From the NCBI GenBank assembly GCA_030446505.1, contig JAUJND010000005.1:19130-83129 (forward strand): a stretch of 64,000 bases of DNA, read 5' to 3'. Origin of the DNA: Chroococcidiopsidaceae cyanobacterium YX2bin18. Its GTDB lineage: Bacteria > Cyanobacteriota > Cyanobacteriia > Cyanobacteriales > Chroococcidiopsidaceae. This document shows, piece after piece, positions 28,734 through 38,382 of the stretch (position 1 is its first letter; each line of letters begins with the position of its first letter). The notes beneath the pieces were generated by a model. The model was not told where the DNA came from. It did no database searches and saw only the letters and a program-made list of their open reading frames with translations. Made by a program: the position numbers and the translations under genes.

Positions 28734-28948
28734 ATGCTCAGGAATGCTCAAATCGTTAGCTCGTCCCCAGATGTGATGGGTGGTACTCCGGTTTTTGCAG
28801 GTACTAGAGTACCAGTGCAGACGCTCTTAGATTACCTAAAAGCTGGAGAATCAATTGATGATTTTTTGGAGGGATTTCAACCGTTACTAAAAAGCAGGTC
28901 ATTGCGTTGCTAGAGGAAGCTGAAAGAATTATCAGCATAGTGGCATAG
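28734..28948 (+). pseudogene. DUF433 antitoxin, frameshifted
   Basis: The reading frame from ATG 28734 has SSPDVMGGTPVFAGTRVPV and YLKAGESIDDFLEGF, the DUF433 antitoxin pattern. It then shifts: the continuing family sequence (TVTKKQVIALLEEAERII) is in the next frame, ending 28948. Loss of one C from CCAACC near 28879 explains it. DUF433 proteins usually pair with a DUF5615 PIN-like toxin, whose first codons follow at once. Confidence 0.8.
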
Positions 28949-28949
28949 C

Positions 28950-28991
28950 TTGAAGCTCCTGTTAGATGAATGTAGGAAACTCAACGATTAA
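28950..28991 (+). pseudogene. Remnant of a DUF5615 PIN-like toxin N-terminus
   Basis: From TTG 28950: (M)KLLLDEC then RKLND-stop. KLLLDEC is the first strand and first active-site acid of DUF5615 PIN-like toxins. The gene is cut after about eight codons where copy 2 of the dispersed repeat begins (28974). The toxin is therefore lost while its antitoxin partly survives. Confidence 0.6.
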
Positions 28992-29023
28992 CAGCGCTCG
29001 CTTCCCTAGTGGGTAATCGCCTT
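28974..29023. repeat. Dispersed 48-base repeat, copy 2
   Basis: Begins AGGAAACTCAACGATTAACA. It matches copy 1 at 28580-28627 with a few changes and a 2-base insertion. It starts exactly where the DUF5615 frame loses similarity. Confidence 0.75.
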
Positions 29024-29027
29024 ACCA

Positions 29028-31803
29028 TCACTCTGGTAGTGCCTCTAATAATTGCCTTGTGATCCCTGCCCTGTATTCATCTTTAAACTCAACATATATC
29101 TCCAAAGCTTTCTGCCAATTAGCCCTTGCCTCTGAAAAGTCTTTCTGTACTTCTGCAAGCAGTCCTAACCAGTGGTAGGTGACAGCACAGGTATAGTGAG
29201 CATCAAATTTAATCTTGATATCCAGAGCTTTTCGATAATTGTGCCGCGCCTCCTCAAAGTCCCGTAACTCTTGGACAACTCTTCCCAACTGGTGATAAGT
29301 GGGCGCATAGGCATAGTGATCGTCAAATTCAATCTTGATATCTAGAGCTTTTCGATAATTGCGCCGTGCTTCCTCAAAGTCCCGCAACTCTTGGGCAACT
29401 ACTCCTAAATTATGGTAGGTGACAGCACAGGCATAGTGAGCATCAAATTTAGTCTTAATATCTAGAGCTTTTCGATAATTGCGCTGGGCTTCCTCAAAGT
29501 CCCGCAACTCTTGGGCAACTCTTCCCAACTGGTGATAAGTGGGCGCACAGGCATAGTGATCGTCAAATTCAATCTTGATATCTAGAGCTTTTCGATAATT
29601 ACGCTGGGCTTCCTCAAAGTCCCGCAACTCTTGGGCAACTCTTCCTAACTGGTGATAAGTGGGCGCACAGGCATAGTGATCGTCAAATCCAATCTTGATA
29701 TCTAGAGCTTTTCGATAATTACGCTGGGCTTCCTTAAAGTCCCGCAACTCTTGGGCAACTACTCCTAAATTGTGATAAGTATTAGCGATCCAGCCTTGTT
29801 TGTCTCTCTCTTCTGTACCTATGAGCGCTTGAATTATTTTCAATACTCGCTCGTAGGACTGTTTTGCTAGCTGATACTGTTTCATGTCTAAGTAGCCCGT
29901 AGCTAGACTATAAACTGCCATTGCCACTTGATAACCTAGTTCACCCTCTTTCCGTACAGGTGGGTACTTCTCCAAGCCTTGACAGACGATCTCCGCCATG
30001 CTTAGTTTGCTTTGCATATTACTAGTCAACTGAAAATATTTGTCTAAACAAAAGAAAATGCTGATATTCTCTTGCTTCTCTAAGCTCATTTGCAGAGCAT
30101 TGTAGAGATTTTCATATTCCAGTCGGCAGAAGAGTTGTCCCAGTTGCAGTTCTTGGGGATCTTTGGAATCCATCAATTGCTCGTAATAATTCGCCCTATC
30201 ACGATAGTGGTTTTTAAATCCGTCCTGCAATGCTGCACGAGTGTTATCATTGAGAGTCTCTAGCTTCGTTTTCAAGAAGTAGGGAAAAACAGGTTGAATC
30301 GTCAACAGGCGAGAATCGCTTGAATCGGGTGAGAGCAATCCCCAGTTAATTGCTTCCTACACTGCTTCATCAAACTTGTCAAAAGCATGATTTTTTAATG
30401 GCTCTAACTTTTGTAGTTGTTCGACGGTAATTGGGAATCTCACTGCGGTCAATAAAGCTACTAAAGGGAGCGAAACATAACAGCAATTTTTGCGCTTCTG
30501 GCGATAAATTGCTGTGGGAATATTCCACACATTTCAAAATACTCTTCGTCTTATCCTTATCATTTACATCCAAATCCACATCTGCTGCCTGCAACGCTGC
30601 TAAAATCTCTGCTGGAGATTGCTGCTTCAGGTTCGCCAGCACCACTTCCATCGCCAAGGGATACCCCGCCAACACCTGCATCAGCCGTGCAAATTCTGGG
30701 TCTTTGCGTATAGTGGGAATGCGGTGTGCTGCCACATGACGTTCTAGGATTTTCTCTGCTAAAACCGTTCTTGCTTCCCGATCTAACCCTTGCAACTGAT
30801 AGACATTGGTTCTAAATGTCTGCTCTTGCAGCCAATCCTCACTACTGCGCGACGCCAATACTACCCTAGTTTTACCGCCTGCCAACCGCGCTAAGAAATC
30901 TCGGATTTCGTTACGTTTTGGCTTAGACAAGGTATTCTTAATCGCTAATTTTTGCCCCGTTACTGACTCTAAATTATCTAAAATGATGGCGTAGGGATTG
31001 GTTCTGAGGATAGTAACTAATTCTTCCACTTGAGCATCTTGAGGCAAGGCTTCAAACAAGCGTTGCTCAAATTCATCAGATACCTGCTTGCCAATCTCCC
31101 GCAAAATGTCCCGCAGCGTCCACGCCTTCTTGTCATAGCCGAAATAGAACACCTTTTCAGCAAAATTTGTCGTCTGCCACCATTGCCGCAGATAATTCAG
31201 CAGCGTCGTTTTGCCCGTGCCTCCCATCCCCTGCAACAGCAAAATGTTATGGCGCAGCAAGGCCTTCTCAATCTTAAGAATCTCCAAGTCTCGTCCCACA
31301 AATCCAAATTCCGGTTGTGAAAACCGATACAGCTTACTTTTTGAAAGCAGATAATCTTTTTTTTCCTGGGGTGTGAACTCCCGCAGATTCAAGTTCACTG
31401 CCTGATTGCAATAGACTACGGGCAACACCCAATCTTCCAAATCAATCTGCTGATCGTAGTAAACACGGCGCTTTTTGTTCATGAACAGTTCGCGCCTGCC
31501 TAGCCGAATTGCCTCTGTAATCCCCTTCTCCGCGAATAGTTGGCTATAAAGCCGTTCCATCAAGAGCGCCGCAGCAGAAACAGTGACAGAATAACCCATT
31601 GCCACCACCATTTGCATTCCCGCCGCCATCAACCGACTACCCAAGCTAGTTTCTCTGTTGTCATCCTCAAGACTTGCACCACCCTCTCCAGAAATTTGTT
31701 TTGCCGACTGACAGGCATTGAGAATACAAACTGGAATCCCTCGCCGCTTCAGTAAATCCGCTAACTCTGTTGCTTCTACGGCATCGGCTTTGCCCTTTTC
31801 GTC
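29028..31803 (-). pseudogene. CHAT-NB-ARC-TPR (STAND) gene, broken
   Basis: Read together, the pieces form one signal-transduction ATPase with domains in order. First is the C-terminal part of a CHAT protease domain (ILNACQSAKQ with the catalytic Cys), then an NB-ARC/STAND ATPase (Walker A GMGGTGKTT, YAIILDNLES, VVLASRSSEDW, GYPLAMEVVLANL), a winged-helix-like region, and C-terminal TPRs. Breaks are a frameshift near 30433 (NYITVEQLQKLEPLK resumes in another frame), an in-frame TAG at 30358-30360 (DEAV-stop-EAINWGLLSPDS), and loss of the CHAT N-terminus, with its catalytic His, at the IS6 boundary 31803/31804. Related proteins act as caspase-like sensors in bacterial defence or cell death (established for the family, not this gene). 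Confidence 0.85.
29166..29765. repeat. Five near-identical 120-base TPR-coding repeats
   Basis: Five exact-length 40-residue units (core AQELRDFEEAQRNYRKALDI) inside the STAND gene, followed by a degenerate sixth. Units alternate between APTYHQL and AVTYHNL endings, which suggests recent expansion of a two-unit block. Confidence 0.9.
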
Positions 31804-32634
31804 GGTTGTGTTGCAAAAAGTTATTAAGAACAGAAAACTGCTTGAAGAAGGAAACAATTATGCAGCTACTCCAAAGATTTCAGCTATGAATTTCACCTGT
31901 TCATTGACGGCTCCTTTTTACTTTCTTGACTTGTCCTTTGCTTAACAGGTTGATGATTTCATAACCTTTTAGCGTTCGTCTCGCCGTGTTGAACGAGCCA
32001 AATCCCATGCCAGGTTTGACTAACCTTTGCATAAATCTATGGTCTTGTTCAATGCGATTATTCAGATACTTGTTGTGTCGCAGTTCCACTTCTGGCGACA
32101 GTTCTTCTTTGTCTTTAAGTTCGTCAATCGCTTTGGGATAGGCAGCATTTTTATCGACATTAATGACACGAGGCTCTTGAGTGTGAAATGCATTCAACGC
32201 CTTGCGGAAAAATCGTTTGGCTCAAGAGCGCATCACGCTTGGCTGTGAGCAGAGCCAAGGTGTTTCCATCTGAATCTACTGCCCGATACAAGTATCTATC
32301 CTTGCCTTTGACCTTGATATAAGTTTCGTCCACTCTCCAAGAATCATTGGTCGGGCGCAGATGTGGTCGGCATCGCCTGTCTAATTCTTGTCCATACTCC
32401 TGCACCCAACGGAACACCTTTGTGTGATCGATATCCATACCACGCTCATTCACCATTTCTGCTACTTGGCGGTACGAGAGTGGAGTAGCTGAGATACCAT
32501 CGGACACAACGAAGGATGATTTGGGCGCTGGGTTGTGCCGCCACTTGAACAGGTTGGACTTGGTCATCCAGAGGCTTGAATCTGAACCACGAGTTTCTCA
32601 GCTTATCACCTCGCTCGTTTTTTCCTACACAACC
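31804..32634 (-). mobile_element. IS6-family insertion sequence
   Basis: An 831-base element bounded by imperfect inverted repeats. The left end is GGTTGTGTTGCAAAAAG (31804 on), and the right end read inward is GGTTGTGTAGGAAAAAA (ending 32634). Both resemble the IS6/IS26 terminal repeat. It encodes one DDE transposase. Flanking bases (TTTTCGTC left, TAAATTAC right) do not form the expected 8-base target duplication, so one side was rearranged after insertion. The left end cuts the CHAT domain of the STAND gene. Confidence 0.88.
31901..32567 (-). pseudogene. IS6-family transposase, frameshifted
   Basis: DDE transposase. Frame 1 (start 32567) has the helix-turn-helix region SYRQVAEMVNERGMDIDHTK and the first catalytic Asp in WRVDETYIKVKG, ending after LLTAKRDA. 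The next frame continues KRFFRKALNAFHTQEPRVI and VDKNAAYPKA (second Asp) and NNRIEQDHRFMQ (catalytic Glu), ending 31901. A single frameshift near 32215 separates them. Apart from that the triad is complete and length (~222 residues) is normal for IS6. Confidence 0.9.
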
Positions 32635-32688
32635 TAAATTACTGCATAACGTATTTTTAAATTTAAATGCTAGTCAGACACATAAATG

Positions 32689-32958
32689 TCAGTCGCCATA
32701 GTGGGTTCTGGCTCTGATAATTAAGACAGTGTGAGTGTCTTCAATAATTTCGTATACAAGCCTATCGCGCTGGTTTAGTCTGTAGGAATAAAATCCACTC
32801 AGTTTACCTTTAAGTCGCTTGCCAGCTTGAGGATTAATTGCTATAACTTGCTGCAATATTTCTTGAAGTTTAGCTTTTTGTTGAGAAGTCAGTTGAGCAA
32901 TATCTTTCTGTGCATTCTTTGAAAACACAATCTGGTAATCTGTCACAGCTTCAGCCAA
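32689..32958 (-). CDS. Txe/YoeB-family toxin
   Basis: A ribosome-dependent mRNA endoribonuclease of the RelE superfamily, ~85-89 residues. It has YQIVFSKNAQKDIAQL at the N-terminus and ends IIRARTHYGD, with the conserved Arg and C-terminal His-Tyr of YoeB. The start is either TTG 32958 (overlapping the antitoxin by 8 bases) or GTG 32946 (4 bases after its stop); the family N-terminus fits the GTG better. Expected to be held inactive by the adjacent antitoxin. Confidence 0.88.
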   Translation of the reverse strand: MAEAVTDYQIVFSKNAQKDIAQLTSQQKAKLQEILQQVIAINPQAGKRLKGKLSGFYSYRLNQRDRLVYEIIEDTHTVLIIRARTHYGD

Positions 32959-33202
32959 AAACTTGATCCATTGTCAAAACCTCTCCCTTCTGATATTGCT
33001 CTTTTGCTTCGGCAATATCTGTTAGCAAGTCAGGCTCTTGAAGTAAGCTAGCCGTCTCAACCCAGGCATCTAATTCTTCTTGGCTAATCACAACCAAGTT
33101 TTTATCTTCTTGCACAATCACAACTCCCCCAGGTTCAGTGCCAGCAAGTTCTAGGACTTCATTAAAGTTGTTTTCAGCATATTCGGCTGTCACCTGATGC
33201 AT
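32951..33202 (-). CDS. Phd/YefM-family antitoxin
   Basis: An 83-residue antitoxin: MHQVTAEYAENNFNEVLELA is the Phd/YefM DNA-binding fold, with VVISQEELDAW typical of YefM. The C-terminal ~30 residues should wrap the toxin. The antitoxin-first order and overlap with the toxin are classic. It probably autoregulates its promoter in 33203-33260; I could not find a convincing operator there. Confidence 0.85.
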   Translation of the reverse strand: MHQVTAEYAENNFNEVLELAGTEPGGVVIVQEDKNLVVISQEELDAWVETASLLQEPDLLTDIAEAKEQYQKGEVLTMDQVFG

Positions 33203-33501
33203 AGCTTTCCTGATGCAAGACTAACTCATCGTTAAGTGTAACAAAATTTACTAACTGCTAAAGGCGATCGCTCTTTAAATGTCTGAACTTAGGGAGCGAT
33301 GCCTGCGGCGGGTGCCTACGCCCACAGTAAAATAATTTGGATTTAAATATTGTGGTCATGTTTTTCACGTCAAACAGCCATAAATAATACCGCCTTTTAG
33401 ACTTTAGGGCATTAATTAGGCAATTAAATAAGCAGGGATTTTTCAACAATCCGTACTAGCAGTTCGTGTACTTACTTTATCCTTCCTCATAAGATTTCCA
33501 G
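33203..33501. other. Gene-free region between TA module and restriction locus
   Basis: About 300 bases with one HIP1 site (33265 region) and a GCGATGCCTGCGGCGGG motif (33296 region) like other dispersed GC-rich elements in this genome. The open frame on the minus strand here has no protein-like character. It must hold the promoters of the divergent antitoxin and endonuclease genes. Confidence 0.5.
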
Positions 33502-33518
33502 ACGAACTGAATGTTCGT
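33502..33518. promoter_or_regulatory. Candidate controller operator (inverted repeat)
   Basis: A perfect inverted repeat ACGAAC-TGAAT-GTTCGT, 21 bases before the ATG of the helix-turn-helix/PvuII fusion. C proteins of restriction systems bind short inverted repeats just upstream of their own gene. Binding by this protein is inferred. Confidence 0.5.
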
Positions 33519-33539
33519 TTTTAGAATGCATGGAGTCTT

Positions 33540-34358
33540 ATGGATTATGAAGCGGTTCGACAACGTTTTGGTAGTAGAGTACGTGAACTTAGACAAGAAA
33601 GGAGTATTACACAAGAACATTTAGCAGAGCTGATATGCAAGACTACTGAACACATTAGCTTCTTAGAGCGTGGAGAGCGATCGCCATCATTTGAAGTAAT
33701 TTTAGACATTGCTGATCGACTCGGCGTATCAGTGTCTTATCTAATGCATATTGAGCAACCAGAAGATAACACTGACCTAGTCACCACGCTAATAGCTGCA
33801 CCAGTTCCTCCCTCTCTTGTTGAACCAGTTGAAGAACCAATTACCACAGAGAGTGAGCGACAATCAAATCTTGCTCGGTTACAGTCTGCCTTTGAGGGTA
33901 TTCGGGAGATGCAGCAGTTAGCAAATGAATATGGAATTAATGATATTTTTCAGGATAATGGCGGGAAAGTATTACAGGTATTGATTCTTTTAGGATTACG
34001 TATATCTCCAGGCCGTGAAGGAAACGATGCTATAGATGCAGAAGGCAATGAGTATGAACTAAAAACAATAAATCGCGCCCTAAATAAAAGTGCAGGCATT
34101 ACTACCCATCACCATTTAAACCAAGATATTCTCAGTAAGTACCGCGCTGTACAAGCATGGTATATTGCTATTTACGAAGGAATAGAGTTGATAGAAATTT
34201 ATAAAGTCCTACCATCCATCCTTGAAATAAAGTTTCAAGAGTGGGAATCAAAGCTGGTAAAACAAGATTCAATAAATAATCCCAAAATACCCATGAAATT
34301 AGTTAGACAAGGTGAGCTTGTATACCCCAATCAAGCAAAAAATAATATCACAAACTAA
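33540..34358 (+). CDS. HTH controller-PvuII restriction endonuclease fusion
   Basis: A 272-residue protein with two parts. Residues 1-75 are an XRE-type helix-turn-helix like restriction controller (C) proteins (RVRELRQERSITQEHLAEL, then ISFLERGERSPS). Residues ~76-108 form a Pro/Glu/Thr-rich linker. Residues ~110-262 match the whole of R.PvuII (157 residues): YGINDIFQDNGGKVLQVLIL, PGREGNDAIDAEGNEYELK, THHHLNQDILSKYR and NNPKIPMK. Asp163, Glu173 and Lys175 keep the exact spacing of the PvuII catalytic Asp58-Glu68-Lys70. It should cut CAGCTG and may also repress or activate its own gene. The frame is intact. The partner methyltransferase is convergent, 24 bases away. Confidence 0.92.
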   Translation: MDYEAVRQRFGSRVRELRQERSITQEHLAELICKTTEHISFLERGERSPSFEVILDIADRLGVSVSYLMHIEQPEDNTDLVTTLIAAPVPPSLVEPVEEPITTESERQSNLARLQSAFEGIREMQQLANEYGINDIFQDNGGKVLQVLILLGLRISPGREGNDAIDAEGNEYELKTINRALNKSAGITTHHHLNQDILSKYRAVQAWYIAIYEGIELIEIYKVLPSILEIKFQEWESKLVKQDSINNPKIPMKLVRQGELVYPNQAKNNITN

Positions 34359-34382
34359 ACTAACCATTTAAAATTTATAATC

Positions 34383-35369
34383 TTATATTTCTAGATTAAG
34401 TTGTACAGAGCGTCTGATACTGATTGTTTCTTCACTTGCCAAAATTTTATTAAATAGTTTTGAAGCTACATCAATACTTTCATTGTTATCTATAAACCGG
34501 AAGGTAGAAGCAGCTAAATAAGACTGATTTTGCTCGAAGGCTATCCAACGGCGCTGCACAGCTTCAGCCGCTGCACCTGTCGTATTTGAGCCAGCAAAAA
34601 TATCAAGAACTATATCCCCTGGATCTGTTAAAAAATTAATGAAAAATAATGGTAGCTTTTGAGGAAAACGTGCCGGATGTGCCGGAATATTAGCTGCTTT
34701 ACATAGTTGAATATATCGAGAACTGCTTTCAGTGTTGGGAATTTGTAACAAGTTAGAAGGTATTGCACCACCATTATTAGTAGCAAAAGCTGTCCCGATA
34801 TCATGTCCTGATGGGCGTTCCTTTGGTTTGTAATATTTGTCAGGATTGACAAGCAGCTTTTTCATTCGTTCTGAATAAGGAATAAGAACGTTACTTACAT
34901 TAGCTTTAGGATTGTCAGTTTTTGATAACCACCAAATAGTATTAACAGAATCTTTAGCACGTATCTTACGTTTATTTACCCATTCAATAGGCGAAGGTAA
35001 CTTTGAAGGGTTGTACCAAAAAAACTCTTCTGCTAAACGAAAATCAAGCTCATCACATAGTTTAATTAAAATCCGGTAGTTATATAGTGATCTTACTGGA
35101 CGTTTACTTTGATATGCTCCACCAAGATCAATTACAAAACTTCCATGCGGTGCAAGCACACGATACACCTTTTTACAGAATTCAAAAAGCCAATTTATAT
35201 AGGCTTCTTGCACAACATTTCCGTAACTCTCTTTCACGTTGCAGAGCAAATGGAGGCGATGTTATTACTAAATCAATTGAATCGAATCAAGCTGCTCTAG
35301 TAATTCAAGCGAATCGCCAACATAAGCAGCACCATATTCTGTAGTGTATAAAGGCTTGCTAGGAACCAT
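34383..35369 (-). CDS. PvuII-type N4-cytosine methyltransferase, two frameshifts
   Basis: Partner of the endonuclease; M.PvuII makes N4-methylcytosine in CAGCTG. The last 288 residues are one frame with SRYIQLCKAANIPAHPARFP, then VLDIFAGSNTTGAAAEA (SAM-binding motif) and RRWIAFEQN. The N-terminus is in other frames: MVPSKPLYTTEYGAAYVGDS then LELLEQLDS from ATG 35369, then SIDLVITSPPFALQRERE (catalytic SPPF motif). Breaks lie near 35290 (one base lost) and near 35235 (one base gained). Motif order IV-then-I fits the beta class. Intact, it would have ~328 residues. If the breaks are real, the cell would carry an intact nuclease without protection, so errors are more likely. Confidence 0.85.
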
Positions 35370-35417
35370 AGCTGCTACTGTTACCTGTTTTTTGTCTGTA
35401 TTCTATAGGGGCAAATA

Positions 35418-37224
35418 TCATTTCAAACCAGATTGTACGCGCCAGAGGCTAGCATAAATCTCCTGTTGCTCTAGCAGTTGTTCATGCGTTCCCTGTTCTA
35501 CTAATCTGCCGTGCTCCATGACATAGATGCAATCGGCATTGCGGACAGTAGAAAGGCGATGCGCGATCGCAATTGTTGTTCTATTTACAGTAATTCGTTC
35601 GAGCGATCGCTGAATTGCTGCTTCGGTTTCATTATCCACAGGCTGATGTCGCTTCATCCAGAATTAGAATTGGGGGATTTTTTAAAACTGCACGCGCGAT
35701 CGCAATCCTTTGCCTTTGTCCACCTGATAATTTCTGCCCTCGCTCACCCACAATCGTCTCATAGCCTTGGGGCAATTGGATAATAAACTCGTGTGCTTCA
35801 GCAATTTTAGCTGCTGCCATCACCTCGTACTGGAGTAGCATCAGGGCTACCGTAAGCAATATTCTCTACTACATTGCCATGAAATAGAAATACATCCTGA
35901 CTGACTAAGCCAATACACCCTCGCAAATCTCTTAACTTCAAATCACGTATTTCAATACCATCAAGAGTGATACTTCCTGATTGCACTTCATACAAACGTA
36001 GTAATAATTTAACTAATGTACTTTTACCTGAACCTGTGGAACCGACAATTGCAATAGTTTTACCCGCAGGGATATGTAAAGAAAGATTTTGAATTACTGG
36101 CGATCGCCCATTGTAGGCAAACGTGACATTCTGCAATTCCAACTGTCCGCGCACTGAACCGATAGGTAACGAGATATCGCCTGTGTGAATTTCAATTGGA
36201 GTATCCAGCAAATTCATAACTCGATTAGTGGAAGCCATTGCCCGTTGATATTGATCGAAGGTTTCTCCTAATCTTGTTAAGCGCCAGAGTAAGCGCTGAA
36301 TTAGAAATACTAGAACGCTGTAAGTACCTACAGACATTCTTCCAGCAACAGCTGCCATTCCACCATACAGGAGCAATGCTGTGAAACCAGCCAAAATCAG
36401 CATCCGAATCAAGGGGACAAATGCAGCAGAAAGCGCGATCGCCTGACGGTTACTTTGCTGATAAGCTTCACTTTCAGCTCGCCAGCCGCCCTAATTCATA
36501 ATCTTCGGCGGTAAAACTTTTAATAGTAGTAATTCCACTCAAATTATTTGATAGCCGAGAATTGAGGAAACCCACTTTTTCGCGCACCTCGGCATAGCGG
36601 GAGCCAAAAGACGCTGAAAAACAACCGAACCCCAGATAATAAATGGCATGGGCAACATCGCCATCCACGCTACACTGGGAGCCAAAATAAAGAAAGCACC
36701 ACCAATAATTACAACTGTTGCGGAAACTTGGAGTAAGTCATTTGCTCCCACATCTAAAACCGCTCTAATTGGTTGATATCATCACTGATAATGGACATCA
36801 AACCGCCAGTGCTGCGTTCTTCAAAATAGGCAAGTTCTAGTTCTTGTAAATGGCTATAAGCATCCAAGCGTAAGTCAAGTTGAATCTTTTGTCCCAGATT
36901 ACGCCACAGTCGCGCATAGGCATATTCAAATACGGATTCGAGTATCCAAATAATCACGGTGAGGATAGAAAGAATCAAGAATTGCTGAAAGACATCTTTT
37001 ACACCCCAACGCGCAATAATGGAATCTTGTTGCTTTACTACCACATCAACTGCGATGCCAATCAAGGCAGGTGGTGCTAAATCGAAGATTTTATTCAGGA
37101 TTGAGCAAATTGTTGCCAGCCAGATTTGCTGCCGATATTTGTGACTATATTCGAGTAGGCGGTTAAGCGGATGATTATGAGAGCGGTTCTTCTGAGGGAA
37201 GGAGTTGCAGCCTTGGTTATTTTC
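35418..37224 (-). pseudogene. ABC exporter (permease-ATPase), at least five frameshifts
   Basis: Joined pieces give a ~600-residue half-transporter. The permease has LLEYSHKYRQQIWLATICSI, LAPPALIGIAVD and [20 protein letters not shown]. The ATPase has Walker A VGSTGSGKST, signature [16 protein letters not shown], Walker [11 protein letters not shown], and H-loop [18 protein letters not shown]. Breaks occur near 35645, 35845, 36480, 36590 and 36755. Two are single losses in homopolymers (T5 to T4 after GAGCGG; C4 to C3 in GCTCCCC). No start codon is clear; the frame is open to 37224. This is a lipid or drug exporter of the MsbA-like group; the substrate is unknown. Confidence 0.88.
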
Positions 37225-37321
37225 TTATACGATCGCAATGACACTCTGATCAAACCTAAACACTAACGACGATCATAGAAGTTAGATTCAAAAACAGTGG
37301 CAGCAGTAAGGAAATAAATAA

Positions 37322-38382
37322 ATGCCATCGAACTTCTTGTTATATGGTGCTAACGGCTATACGGGTGGTTTGATTGCTCGATTAGCAGCACAACGGGGAC
37401 TCCGCTCCGATTCTTGCTGCACGTAATCCTGAAAAAGTTGCACCACTTGCAGCGAACTAGGTTTAGATTATCGTGCCTTTACTTTGGATGATGACGCTGC
37501 TGTAGATGAAGCTTTGGCAGATGTGCCAGTAGTGCTGCACTGTGCTGGACCATTTTCCCAGACTTCTAAACCAATGGTTACTGGATGTCTGCGGACAAAG
37601 ACGCACTATCTGGATATTACTGGAGAAGTGGCAGTATTTGAGGCGATCGCTGCCCGTAATCATGATGCCAAAAAAGCCGGAGTTATGTTGCTTCCTGGCG
37701 TGGGTTTCGATGTCGTACCAACGGATTGTTTAGCTGCACACCTCAAGCACAGGCTACCCTCAGCGACACGTCTGGTGCTTGGGTTTCAGGCATTAGGTAA
37801 AATATCACGCGGAACAGCTACCACAATGGTAGAGGCGCAGAATCAAGGCGGCTTAGTGCGACGTGGCGGAGTTCTAACTCCGGTTCCCTTGCTGGGAAAA
37901 CTCGCTTAATCGACTTTGGACAAGGTGCAGTTGAAGCTACGACAATTCCTTGGGGAGATATCTCCACAGCCTTTTATAGTACGGGTATTCCAGATATTGA
38001 GGTATATGTTGCATTTCCAGCAGCAATACGCACAGGAATGGTTGCAAGTCGCTATCTTGGCTGGTTGCTTGGTTTACCTGTAGTGCAAAATTTCCAGAAG
38101 CGTCTGATTCAAAATCAACCGCCGGGACCAACCGAAGCTGAACGCGCACAGGGAAAAAGCCTGTTATGGGGAGAGGTGGAAGACAATTCTGGTAAGCGAT
38201 TGGTGTCTCGACTGCGATGTCTTGAAGGCTATACTCTTACAGCGTTAACGGCTGTGGCGATCGCGCAAAAGGTACTTGCAGGACAAGTTATTGTCGGCTT
38301 CCAGACACCATCTTTGGTTTATGGCGCAGACTTCATTCTAGAAATTGAGGGAGTCGTGCGGGAGGATTTCGACTCACAATAA
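37322..38382 (+). pseudogene. Saccharopine dehydrogenase-like oxidoreductase, frameshifted
   Basis: The ATG 37322 frame starts MPSNFLLYGANGYTGGLIAR, a Rossmann NAD(P) loop (GANGYTG) of the saccharopine dehydrogenase/trans-acting enoyl reductase family. It continues in other frames as PILAARNPEKVAPL, then LGLDYRAFTLDDDAAVDEAL and HCAGPFSQTSKPMVTGC, and lastly LIDFGQGAVEATTIPWGD to the stop at 38380-38382. Shifts fall near 37405, 37457 and 37905; the last is A5 to A4 in GGAAAAACTCGC. Intact length would be ~350 residues. The substrate is unknown. Confidence 0.85.

Noticed and set aside
29166..29765. Possible CRISPR-like regular repeats
   Set aside because: The 120-base units are in-frame TPR codons without spacers.
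33258..33449. 63-residue minus-strand open frame between antitoxin and restriction gene
   Set aside because: No protein-like pattern, no ribosome binding site, and it crosses dispersed repeat DNA.
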